Of a stretch of 64,000 nt of DNA, positions 16,436 through 23,984 are shown one piece after another (within the stretch, counting starts at the first letter, position 1; each line of letters starts with the position of its first letter). Origin of the DNA: Anaerolineae bacterium. Its GTDB lineage: Bacteria; Chloroflexota; Anaerolineae; Aggregatilineales; Phototrophicaceae. The stretch is from contig JAJEFB010000034.1 of the NCBI GenBank assembly GCA_022820665.1, forward strand, positions 1-64,000. The letters run 5' to 3'. The notes beneath the pieces were generated by a model, which saw only the letters and a list, made by a program, of their open reading frames with translations, did no database searches and had not been told where the DNA came from. The translations under genes and the position numbers were made by a program.

Positions 16436-18164
16436 CGCCGACGCCGACTTGAATGCCAAAAACGTTATGCGTGGTGCCGCTGATTTTGGGATTCTGGCGG
16501 ACGTTGCCGTGCAAGTCCAAATGATAGATACGGTCGAAGTCCTGCATAAGATGTTTTCGCATACCGTCAAAGGCGTACTGATCGACAAAACTGTTATTGC
16601 TGACGTAGCAGACGATGCCGGGTCTTTCCCCTAAACGATCAGTCGCCCAGCGCCAAAACTTCACATAGACATCACTAAGCGCATTCTTGTTGGTCGCTTT
16701 TGAGTCCTTGGCATAGGTCTCGCGGATGCGCTTGTCGATGACGTCGTATTTTCGGTTCTTGTTGTTGTCATTCTCGTTGACCTGACCGACGTTGTAAGGC
16801 GGATTGCCGATGATGACGTTGATATCGGCGGCTTTCTGGCGCTCGACGCGCTCGGTATTGGCTTCGTTGAAGAAGGACATTTGCCGTTCGCGGGCGAGAT
16901 CGAGGGTGTCGACGAAGCAGAGTCCCTCGAAGGGCGCGGCGCGACCGGTGAGTTCGTAGTATTCGCGTTCGATATTGAGCGAGGCAATGTAGTAGGGCAT
17001 GAGCATGACTTCGTTGGCGAAAAGGCGTTCTTTGTAGAAGCTCTCGAATTCCCGCAGGTTGCGCTGGTGGGCGCGGCGCAGCAGGTTGACGACGAAGTTG
17101 CCGGTGCCGGTGGCCGGGTCAATGATGACGACGCCTTCATCGCCGAGTTTCTTTCCGAACTCGGTTTCGAGGACTTCTTCGACGGCGGCGCACATGAAGT
17201 CGACGATCTCCTGGGGCGTGTAGACGATGCCGTGGGTATCGGCGACTTTGACGCTGTAGCCCTGAAAGAACTTTTCGTAGACCGAGTTGATGAAGGTCTG
17301 CTTGTCGCTGAAATCGAGGTCTTCGGCGGCGTCTTCAATGGCTCTGTGGAATTTCTCCAGAGGACCGCCGTAGAATTCACTACGATTGAAGTAATGACTG
17401 GTGAGGGCGACGATGACTTCCTCGATTTTGGCGGCGATGACGTTGGTCTGGGTGAAGCGGTCGACATCAAAGACGCGCCGGATGATGCGCTCGGTCATCA
17501 GGTGCTGGATGAGCATTTCGTCGACGGCTTCAATGCTGATGTTGGGATTGAGCGAACGGCGGCATAGCTCCATGAATTCGTCGAACTGGCGCTGGAATTC
17601 GGGATTGTCCCGGTGGGCGGCGTCGATCTTGTCTTTGAGTTGGGTAGCGATCTCGCGAATCTGCTCGCCGTAGCTCTGGACGGCTTCGTTGAAATTCTCG
17701 AATTGTTCCGCCTTGTAGTTCAAGTATTGCGTCAAGAGAGCGGCGAAATCGGGTTTGCGGTTGATAGAGGTGCGGCGGGCTTCGTAGCCGTCTTGATAGA
17801 GCACGGCAGTACGCGTGTCCTCAAAGATGATGTTGTCGACGGGATAGCCGCTATTGATCTTGTGCCGGATTGCGGCATCGAGGTTGACGTTGCTGTCTTT
17901 GGCTTCCCAATGGGCGTAGGGGCGATCAAAGGCGTCGACGAGCGAACCGTCGGTGCGGATACTCCCGCCGGTCGTCTTGGAGCGCATTTGGCGTTCTTCG
18001 ATAAGGGTCAGTTTGCGACGCCGTCCCAGCCCGGTGAGCAGCGCGCCAAAAGCGCGGCGCGTGTTGCCTTCGGTGAGATCTTGCTTGGTCTCGCGCAGTT
18101 CCTTGAGGGTAGCGTAATACTTTATGAGGTGTCTGTCGTCGGGCTGGATGGTGATACGCGCCAT
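16401..18164 (-). CDS. N-terminal nuclease-methylase half of a split Type IIG/ISP-like restriction-modification enzyme
   Basis: 587 residues. A PD-(D/E)xK-type nuclease region is visible near residues 71-90 (GSLVDAFDRPYAHWEAKD, with E87-x-K89). The N6-adenine methylase core has motif I DPATGTGNFV (about 350) and motif IV NPPY (about 450). The protein stops after TLALRKCNDT, where full-length relatives continue into the ARxYYxR segment that begins the downstream ORF at 15613. Together the halves give about 1,090 residues, the usual size of single-chain enzymes of this type. No separate specificity or restriction gene is seen. Confidence 0.8.
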   Translation of the reverse strand: MARITIQPDDRHLIKYYATLKELRETKQDLTEGNTRRAFGALLTGLGRRRKLTLIEERQMRSKTTGGSIRTDGSLVDAFDRPYAHWEAKDSNVNLDAAIRHKINSGYPVDNIIFEDTRTAVLYQDGYEARRTSINRKPDFAALLTQYLNYKAEQFENFNEAVQSYGEQIREIATQLKDKIDAAHRDNPEFQRQFDEFMELCRRSLNPNISIEAVDEMLIQHLMTERIIRRVFDVDRFTQTNVIAAKIEEVIVALTSHYFNRSEFYGGPLEKFHRAIEDAAEDLDFSDKQTFINSVYEKFFQGYSVKVADTHGIVYTPQEIVDFMCAAVEEVLETEFGKKLGDEGVVIIDPATGTGNFVVNLLRRAHQRNLREFESFYKERLFANEVMLMPYYIASLNIEREYYELTGRAAPFEGLCFVDTLDLARERQMSFFNEANTERVERQKAADINVIIGNPPYNVGQVNENDNNKNRKYDVIDKRIRETYAKDSKATNKNALSDVYVKFWRWATDRLGERPGIVCYVSNNSFVDQYAFDGMRKHLMQDFDRIYHLDLHGNVRQNPKISGTTHNVFGIQVGVGVTLALRKCNDT

Positions 18165-18320
18165 CTGTTATGCTTTCATTGCGCGGATGCTAACAGGTAT
18201 TGTAGCGGATTTCGCTGATTTGCCCCTACATTTTCCGACTTGGGCGCGATTGACAAACGGAATCCCGAAAACTTTTTACTTGTATATCTTGATTCGATTG
18301 TGATATATTTAACGAATGGA

Positions 18321-18350
18321 TCATTTGACACTTAAGCCGCTTCATTTGAC
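18321..18350 (+). promoter_or_regulatory. Direct repeats upstream of the Rieske gene
   Basis: TCATTTGAC occurs at 18321-18329 and 18342-18350, 21 bp apart (two helical turns), in an AT-rich spacer 50-80 bp before the Rieske ATG. The spacing suits a dimeric activator or repressor binding on one face of the DNA. No promoter hexamers with good spacing stand out around it. Confidence 0.4.
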
Positions 18351-18401
18351 CTAGTTAAACGGCGTTATCAGTCCTGTTGCTGGGAAGGACGACGACAGAA
18401 T

Positions 18402-18998
18402 ATGGCTACTGCACAATCCGCACGACCGACATCCATGAGCGCCGCGGTCGCCAGGCCCGCAGCCGCGCCGGGCGTCCAGGTGACAGCGCCGAGCAGACGG
18501 GAATTTCTCAATTACATCTGGATCGCCTCCATGGCTTTGCTGCTGGGCGAGACCAGTGCCGGGCTGATCTGGTTCGCTTTCCCGCGCTTCAAAGAGGGCG
18601 AATTCGGCGGCACCTTCGCCTTTGACCCCGAGGAACTGCCGGGCGCTGGCGCGGCCCCGGTGACGGTTTCCTCCGGGCGCTTTCATATTTCGCACACGCC
18701 AGACGGTCTCCGCGCTTTGTATCAGGTCTGCACGCATCTGGGCTGCTTGCCGAAATGGGTGCCGACCAATTTCCGCTTTGAATGCCCTTGTCACGGCTCG
18801 AAGTTCGAACTCGATGGGCAGTGGATCGAGGGTCCGGCGCCGCGCCATCTGGATCGCTTCATCGCCACGGTCACCTATGCCGATGGCAGCACCGTGGTCA
18901 CGCCTCCGGACGGGGGTCCAATTCCGCTGGATCTCAGGCGGGAGATCACGAGCATACAGATTGATACTGGCGCGCGCATTCTCGGAGAACTGCATTGA
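18402..18998 (+). CDS. Rieske iron-sulfur protein of a cytochrome bc/b6f-type complex
   Basis: 198 residues. A Tat-like segment SRREFLNYIWIASMALLLGE precedes and includes the membrane helix (about 33-58). The two cluster-binding boxes are CTHLGC (110-115) and CPCHGS (128-133), supplying two Cys and two His to the [2Fe-2S] cluster. The C-terminal PRHLDRF is the usual post-cluster turn. It passes electrons from quinol at cytochrome b to a c-type cytochrome on the outer face of the membrane. The cytochrome b gene starts 40 bp downstream and the dihaem cytochrome c follows, so the complex is encoded as one operon. Confidence 0.95.
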   Translation: MATAQSARPTSMSAAVARPAAAPGVQVTAPSRREFLNYIWIASMALLLGETSAGLIWFAFPRFKEGEFGGTFAFDPEELPGAGAAPVTVSSGRFHISHTPDGLRALYQVCTHLGCLPKWVPTNFRFECPCHGSKFELDGQWIEGPAPRHLDRFIATVTYADGSTVVTPPDGGPIPLDLRREITSIQIDTGARILGELH

Positions 18999-19038
18999 AC
19001 CAGCAACCGCTTAAGCTGCTTTAAGGCGAGGAGCATCC

Positions 19039-20931
19039 ATGTCCATTCTCCCCTTCCCGTCATTCCTCGATGATGTCAAGGAAAAAGGCTTCAAGAAGGC
19101 GATCTTCGAAGGCATAGACGATTCGGTGGAGCGTCTGACCGCCGGCATGAATGTGCAGGACGTGCGCGAGGCATTGCGCGGGGATACGGCCAGCCGCCGT
19201 CCCAATCCGCGCTTGACGCCGCACGCCGATGGCTTCTGGCTGCACATGCGCCCGTCTTATTTCAATCGCGATGTGACGGGCATGTATCCCAGCTTCCGTT
19301 TGGGCTGGCTGTCTTCCTATTTTGTCTTTTTCGAGACGATCACCGGCATTCTCTTGATGCTCTGGTATACGCCCTCGCCGGAGATCGCCTATGGCGACAT
19401 GCTGACGATACTCAGCAATGTGCCGCTGGGCCAGTTGATGCGGGATATGCATCGCCTGGGCGCGGAGTTCATGGTCGCTGTGGTGGCGCTGCACATGATG
19501 CGCACCTGGATCACGGGGAGTTACAAAAAACCGCGACAGTTCACCTGGTTCACCGGGCTTTTACTGCTTGTGATCACCGGTTTCCTCAGCTTCTCGGGCT
19601 ATCTCTTGCCCTGGGATCAGTTGTCGCTGTGGGCGGTGACGATTGGCGCGTCCATGGCGGAGGCGACGCCGGTGGTCGGCGACCAGGTCAACTTGCTGCT
19701 GCGCGGCGCGCCGGAGCTTGGGGCGAACGGTTTGCTGCGCTTTTATCTGCTGCATGTCCTGGCGCTGCCCGCCCTGCTCTTCGTTTTCTTCGGCGTTCAT
19801 TATTACAAAGTCATCATCCACGGTTACAGCTTGCCGCCGCAGAAAGAGAATATCGGCGAAGATACAGCCAAGCGCGTGCCCCTGGACAAGCGCGTTTATT
19901 TCATACCCGACATTTTGACCAACGAGTTGATGTGGCTGGGCGCGACCACCTTCATCATCACGGTGCTTTGCATCTGGTTCTATCACGCCCCGCTGGAGAA
20001 CCATGCCGACCCGCAAGTGACGCCCCTGGGCACGACCGCGCCCTGGTACTTCCTGTGGATTCAGGGCGCGCTCAAGCTGGGCGATAAATTCATCTGGGGC
20101 GTCGCCTTCCCCAGCGTCGCCTTGGGCGCGCTGGCGATGCTGCCCTATCTGGACGTCACGCCGAGCAGGCGCTTCGCTCATCGCCGCTTCATGCTGACGA
20201 TCGCGATGCTGCTGGTTTCGGCGACGACGATTTTGAGCTATATGGGCTTGGCGAAATTCGCGGTCAAAACCTCGGCCGAGACGGAAATCGTGCACGAACT
20301 GACCTTTGAGCCGGCCCATAGCAAGGTGGGCATCGGCCGCACCATCCCCTTCGATCAAATGATCGCGGGCGCATACAGCACAGCGCAATTCCACGGGCAC
20401 GAAGGATTGACCGCCGCCGATATCATCACCGAATTCAATGGGGAAACCGCGGCCAACGGCCAGTACGAGCAGATGGTCGACGAATTGAAGTTCCAGAAAC
20501 TAAGCGCCAATCAGGTGCCGGTGCGCTTCCGCACGATTCCGGAAATGGAAGCCCCCGTGCTGATGCGCGTGATGGAAGAGTTCAACCATCACCTGGAAGA
20601 AGCGCCAACGGAATTGCCCAACGTTTGGGGCGCGCTGGTGATCACCGATAATCAGCGCGGCTTGAAGCGCCTGGACTGGATCGTCAGTTGGGACAGCGTC
20701 GTCATCGAGGGCGGTGATGTGAAGTTGGACGACGAAGGAAATCCGCTCTTTGTGTATGCGACCAAAGATGTACCGGTTTTCGACGATGAGGGCGATCCAG
20801 TATTTGACGATATGGGCGAAGCGCTGACGGAAGCAGAGCTAGTCTTGGACGCGGAGGGCAATCCGGTCCCGGCGCGGCGCATCTTCAGCGATCACCTGTT
20901 CATTCACGAAGCCTCGGCTTATTTCGACTAG
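19039..20931 (+). CDS. Cytochrome b (b6-type) with long hydrophilic C-terminal extension
   Basis: 630 residues. Haem ligands: H138 and H152 (spacing 14), then H239 and H254 (spacing 15). The 15-residue spacing in the fourth helix is the b6/b6f signature, against 14 in mitochondrial-type cytochrome b. The chain continues through a subunit-IV-like half (helices near 295 and 350-410; PWYF in place of PEWY) and then a ~200-residue hydrophilic tail with repeated D-E-G-N/D-P units (about 555-610). It contains the quinol-oxidising and quinone-reducing sites. Fused b6+IV architecture and the acidic tail are unusual in length; the tail's role is unknown. Confidence 0.92.
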   Translation: MSILPFPSFLDDVKEKGFKKAIFEGIDDSVERLTAGMNVQDVREALRGDTASRRPNPRLTPHADGFWLHMRPSYFNRDVTGMYPSFRLGWLSSYFVFFETITGILLMLWYTPSPEIAYGDMLTILSNVPLGQLMRDMHRLGAEFMVAVVALHMMRTWITGSYKKPRQFTWFTGLLLLVITGFLSFSGYLLPWDQLSLWAVTIGASMAEATPVVGDQVNLLLRGAPELGANGLLRFYLLHVLALPALLFVFFGVHYYKVIIHGYSLPPQKENIGEDTAKRVPLDKRVYFIPDILTNELMWLGATTFIITVLCIWFYHAPLENHADPQVTPLGTTAPWYFLWIQGALKLGDKFIWGVAFPSVALGALAMLPYLDVTPSRRFAHRRFMLTIAMLLVSATTILSYMGLAKFAVKTSAETEIVHELTFEPAHSKVGIGRTIPFDQMIAGAYSTAQFHGHEGLTAADIITEFNGETAANGQYEQMVDELKFQKLSANQVPVRFRTIPEMEAPVLMRVMEEFNHHLEEAPTELPNVWGALVITDNQRGLKRLDWIVSWDSVVIEGGDVKLDDEGNPLFVYATKDVPVFDDEGDPVFDDMGEALTEAELVLDAEGNPVPARRIFSDHLFIHEASAYFD

Positions 20932-21011
20932 GCTTGTGGATCGTCAAAGGCGGCGAGAGCGCGTACTGACCTGTGGCAAGCGATTTAGCAACCGAGATCT
21001 AGGACCGATAC

Positions 21012-22247
21012 ATGATTAAATCAGTCGAGAGTCGCATACTGACGGGCATTGTCATGTTCGTCGCCATCATGATTCTGGTCGGTTGGGTCGCCATCAACGA
21101 AGAAGCGCGCATGCAAGCCTTCGTGTATCAACATACCGGCCGGTCGATTGAACGCGGCGCCGAGTTGTATGCCTCGTTGTGCGCGGAGTGCCATGGCGAA
21201 GAGGGCTATGGCGCGTTGCTGCGGGCGCCCGGGCTGAATAATCCGCATTTCTTCGGTTACGACCCGGTGGGCGAGCAGACCGCGGCCATCACCAATGCCA
21301 ATCGAACGCTGGTGCGTTTGGGCGACGACAGCGACGATCTTCTGGCAGAACTCACCGACGCCGCGAATCCGCCCAGCGATGAACGGCAGAACCAGATCCA
21401 GACCGAGATGGAAGCCATCCAGACGCAAATTGATAATCAGAAAAACATCATTGACGAGGCTGTTGCAGCGCGCCAAGCGATCCTGGGCAGTTTGAGGACG
21501 GCGGTGGAAAAGGGTCTCTTCCCCCTGTGGGATACCATTGAAGACAGTGATCGTACAGCATTCAATGAGATCGAAGTTTTCTTCAACAACAATGGCACGA
21601 GGCTGGCCCAAGTCGGCTGGGCGGGTGACTTGCGGGGCTATGTGATCACAACATTGATTCATGGCCGCCCCGGCAGCCTGAATGTCTGGCCGAACAGCGA
21701 CGGCGGCATGGTCGCCTGGTCGCAGTTGGCGGGTGGTTCCTTGCGCCAGGATCAGATCGAAGACATCGCGGCTTACATTATGAATTGGGACAAAGGCAGC
21801 AATTGGACGATGGAAGACTACCTGGCTGTCGAGCAGTATGGCAAGCCCTTGTCTGACGGATCGATACCTGGTGTGCCGCGCCCAGATCCAGCGGGCGACA
21901 ATCCGGAAATGATTCTGGCGCGTTGGGCGGAAGAGGAGATCGTAGGCAGCGCCGGCAATGGCGCCATCCTCTACGATACCAGGTTCGGCTGCACCAGTTG
22001 CCATCGCGATGGGGCTTCGGCGCCGGATACCATCGGCACCTGGACCCGTGTGCTGACCGAGCGCCTGACGGAACCGCAGTTCGCCGGCTACACGGGCGAG
22101 CGCTACCTGGTCGAGAGTATCGTTTTGCCGGCGGCTTACGTGGTTGACGGCTATAGTTCGGGCGCGATGCCGCCGGACTTTGGCACGCGTCAAATGATCG
22201 ATCAGCAGTTGGCGGATGTTGTCGCTTTCTTGATGACGCAGGAATAG
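21012..22247 (+). CDS. Membrane-anchored dihaem cytochrome c of the Rieske/cytochrome b complex
   Basis: 411 residues with an N-terminal membrane helix (about 10-29). The first haem site is CAECH (57-61) and the second CTSCH (about 327-331). Between them a coiled-coil-like region (about 120-165) separates the domains. The C-terminal part, with GTWTR, RYLVESIVLPAAYVV and QQLADVVAFL, is shared with the next cytochrome gene. Position directly after cytochrome b suggests it accepts electrons from the Rieske protein, replacing cytochrome c1/f. It ends 23 bp before a strong terminator, closing the three-gene operon. Confidence 0.88.
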   Translation: MIKSVESRILTGIVMFVAIMILVGWVAINEEARMQAFVYQHTGRSIERGAELYASLCAECHGEEGYGALLRAPGLNNPHFFGYDPVGEQTAAITNANRTLVRLGDDSDDLLAELTDAANPPSDERQNQIQTEMEAIQTQIDNQKNIIDEAVAARQAILGSLRTAVEKGLFPLWDTIEDSDRTAFNEIEVFFNNNGTRLAQVGWAGDLRGYVITTLIHGRPGSLNVWPNSDGGMVAWSQLAGGSLRQDQIEDIAAYIMNWDKGSNWTMEDYLAVEQYGKPLSDGSIPGVPRPDPAGDNPEMILARWAEEEIVGSAGNGAILYDTRFGCTSCHRDGASAPDTIGTWTRVLTERLTEPQFAGYTGERYLVESIVLPAAYVVDGYSSGAMPPDFGTRQMIDQQLADVVAFLMTQE

Positions 22248-22270
22248 CGCGCTTTGGCGAGACAATCAAT

Positions 22271-22296
22271 AGCCCTCGGAACCGGGGGCTTTTTTC
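22271..22296 (+). terminator. Rho-independent terminator after the Rieske/cytochrome b/cytochrome c operon
   Basis: AGCCCTCGG-AA-CCGGGGGCT forms a nine-pair stem (one G-T pair; the innermost pairs probably open as the loop), followed directly by six T residues. It lies between the dihaem cytochrome stop (22247) and the next start (22317), so expression of the next gene may depend on read-through or its own promoter. Confidence 0.8.
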
Positions 22297-22316
22297 TTTG
22301 GGGCAGGGAGCGAGCG

Positions 22317-23015
22317 ATGGGGTCCAAGCGAGTAACAGGGATACTGATGCTGTCTCTGGCGCTGCTGATTCCTGTCTTTGGCCAGGGACATCAGGACGGT
22401 TGCGCCCCGGAAGAACTGAAGTCGCAGCAGAACACGCTGGCTGGCTATCTGAGTCCGGATTTCGCCGGAGATTATGATTTGGCGATCGCCAATCTCTTTC
22501 GATTGGGGTCCCTGTATCAGTCGATGGCGCTCCGCTGCGGATATATGCCCTCCGAGCCAGAGATCAATTCCATGCTCGAAGCGGCGCTGAGCTTCGTTAC
22601 TTTGGAAGATCTGATCGCGGCGCAATCGGTGGGGAGCGATGTCGCGGCGATCTTGCTCGATCTGCAAGAGGCATACGGTGATCCGCTGGCTGGGCAAATG
22701 CTTTACAACGGTCTGGAGCCGGCTCTGGGCGGTGTCGCGCTGGGCTGCGCGGGCTGCCATGAAAACGAAGCTGTGGCGCCGTTAACAGCGGGGACCTGGA
22801 CGCGGATCAACGACATCCGTTTGGAGCAGCCGGAGCTCAGAGATTATAGTCATCGGCAGTATTTGGTGGAAAGCATCGTGCGCCCGCTGGCTTACACCAT
22901 CCCGGATTACCCTCCCTTGATGCCGGATTTCTATGGCAGCCAGCTAAGCACCCAGCATTTGGCGGACCTGGTCGCCTTTCTCGATAGCCAGGATCAGTTG
23001 CCGGACGACGAATAA
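22317..23015 (+). CDS. Secreted monohaem cytochrome c
   Basis: 232 residues from the ATG at 22317, preceded by a GGGAG element; the frame is open further upstream but that part reads through the terminator. The N-terminus is a signal peptide (MGSKRVTGILMLSLALLIPVFGQG), followed by a helical domain and a haem site CAGCH (about 144-148). The stretch GTWTR...QYLVESIVRPLAY...QHLADLVAFLDSQD closely matches the end of the upstream dihaem cytochrome, indicating a duplicated module. A likely periplasmic-side electron carrier associated with the same complex. Confidence 0.8.
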   Translation: MGSKRVTGILMLSLALLIPVFGQGHQDGCAPEELKSQQNTLAGYLSPDFAGDYDLAIANLFRLGSLYQSMALRCGYMPSEPEINSMLEAALSFVTLEDLIAAQSVGSDVAAILLDLQEAYGDPLAGQMLYNGLEPALGGVALGCAGCHENEAVAPLTAGTWTRINDIRLEQPELRDYSHRQYLVESIVRPLAYTIPDYPPLMPDFYGSQLSTQHLADLVAFLDSQDQLPDDE

Positions 23016-23084
23016 ACGTGGTATTCTCGCGGACGCGATGATAGACTGGCGCCATTGCTGGCAGCCTTGCAGGTAGGTTCAAGC

Positions 23085-23486
23085 ATGGCGACGAACGCCA
23101 ATTACAGCCGCGCCGATGGTTTTATGAGTCGCTTGTTATTGATCGACCAGCAGGGTCGTATTTCCGCCCCCTCCGATGAGGCCGGGCAGACGCGGCGCGC
23201 TGAAAACGCGCTGACGATCTCACTGCTGTTCTCCGGCCTCCGCTGCATATTGCAATATGTCCTGCTGCCCTTCCTCCTGCCGATCATCGGCGTCGCGGCG
23301 GATGCCACCGTGCCGATTCTGCTCTTGATCAATCTGATTGCCATAGTTTCGATCTTCCTGAGCCTGCGGCGCTTTTGGACGATCGCTTACAAGCATCGCT
23401 GGTCCTATCTTTTAGTGGCGCTTGCGGCTTTGACGCTGCTTATCGCCTTCACCGCTTACGATATCGCCCAACTGCAAATGGCCTGA
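23085..23486 (+). CDS. Small polytopic membrane protein of unknown function
   Basis: 133 residues from ATG 23085 (a TTG/ATG start at 23055 is possible). About 50 soluble residues are followed by three membrane helices (about 48-68, 73-93 and 105-125). I do not recognise the family. It lies between two cytochrome genes in the same orientation, so a structural role in the respiratory complex or in haem-protein assembly is a reasonable guess from position only. Confidence 0.6.
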   Translation: MATNANYSRADGFMSRLLLIDQQGRISAPSDEAGQTRRAENALTISLLFSGLRCILQYVLLPFLLPIIGVAADATVPILLLINLIAIVSIFLSLRRFWTIAYKHRWSYLLVALAALTLLIAFTAYDIAQLQMA

Positions 23487-23557
23487 GCCGCGCTTCAATT
23501 GCGCGCCAAGAGCCGCTACAATTGAGCCGATACTGAAAGCGATTTGGAGACCTGACC

Positions 23558-23767
23558 ATGGGCGAATTGCCACTGTACAGATCAGCCGCGGCGGCGCTGA
23601 CGCCGCTGATGTTCTTGACCAGCCGCATGACTGCGCTGGCGCAAGACGGCGAGGCAACTTCTTCGCCGGCGGGATTGGCGATGCTGGTCCTCTTTCTGGG
23701 GATTGCTGGCATTGTTGGCGTGTTCGTCATTCGCTGGAGCCAATCAACGACAGACGACGAAGAATAG
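23558..23767 (+). CDS. Very small membrane protein (69 residues)
   Basis: A GGAGACC element precedes the ATG. Residues 1-28 look like a signal peptide or first helix ending in ALAQDGE; a second helix spans about 38-58 (GLAMLVLFLGIAGIVGVFVI), and the tail is acidic. Single-helix subunits of this size are common in respiratory complexes. The gene is directly followed by a strong terminator, so it closes the transcript that begins at or after 22317. No family is recognised. Confidence 0.6.
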   Translation: MGELPLYRSAAAALTPLMFLTSRMTALAQDGEATSSPAGLAMLVLFLGIAGIVGVFVIRWSQSTTDDEE

Positions 23768-23794
23768 ACTCGCACAGCAACTTGGGACGATGTG

Positions 23795-23833
23795 GCGTCC
23801 GCGCGGAGGATCCGGCGGGCGCTTTTTCTTTTT
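23795..23833 (+). terminator. Rho-independent terminator after the small membrane protein gene
   Basis: GCGTCCGC (23795-23802) pairs with GCGGGCGC (23815-23822) through eight base pairs, with an inner CGGA/TCCG stem, and is followed by a T-rich run (23823-23833). It separates the first cytochrome block from the octahaem cytochrome gene. Confidence 0.8.
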
Positions 23834-23878
23834 CGCATTCTCTGGGCCGGATCGGCTCTGATTGACGCGCGATCCCAT

Positions 23879-23906
23879 CGGATTTGTGAATATTGACAGA
23901 AATCCG
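23879..23906. promoter_or_regulatory. Inverted repeat upstream of the octahaem cytochrome gene
   Basis: CGGATTT (23879-23885) and AAATCCG (23900-23906) flank 14 bp containing TTGACA, about 80 bp before the ATG at 23985. The AT-rich stretch CATATATATA follows (23931-23940). A regulator-binding site overlapping a promoter is plausible; hexamer spacing is not convincing. Confidence 0.35.
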
Positions 23907-23984
23907 ACAATGAAGAGGCACTTCAATTATCATATATATACGCTTGGGAAACCGCAATCAAATGAGTAACGGAGGATTCGCTCA

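Noticed and set aside
21021..22265. 414-codon minus-strand frame
   Set aside because: Antisense shadow of the dihaem cytochrome c, which has two CxxCH sites and a membrane anchor.
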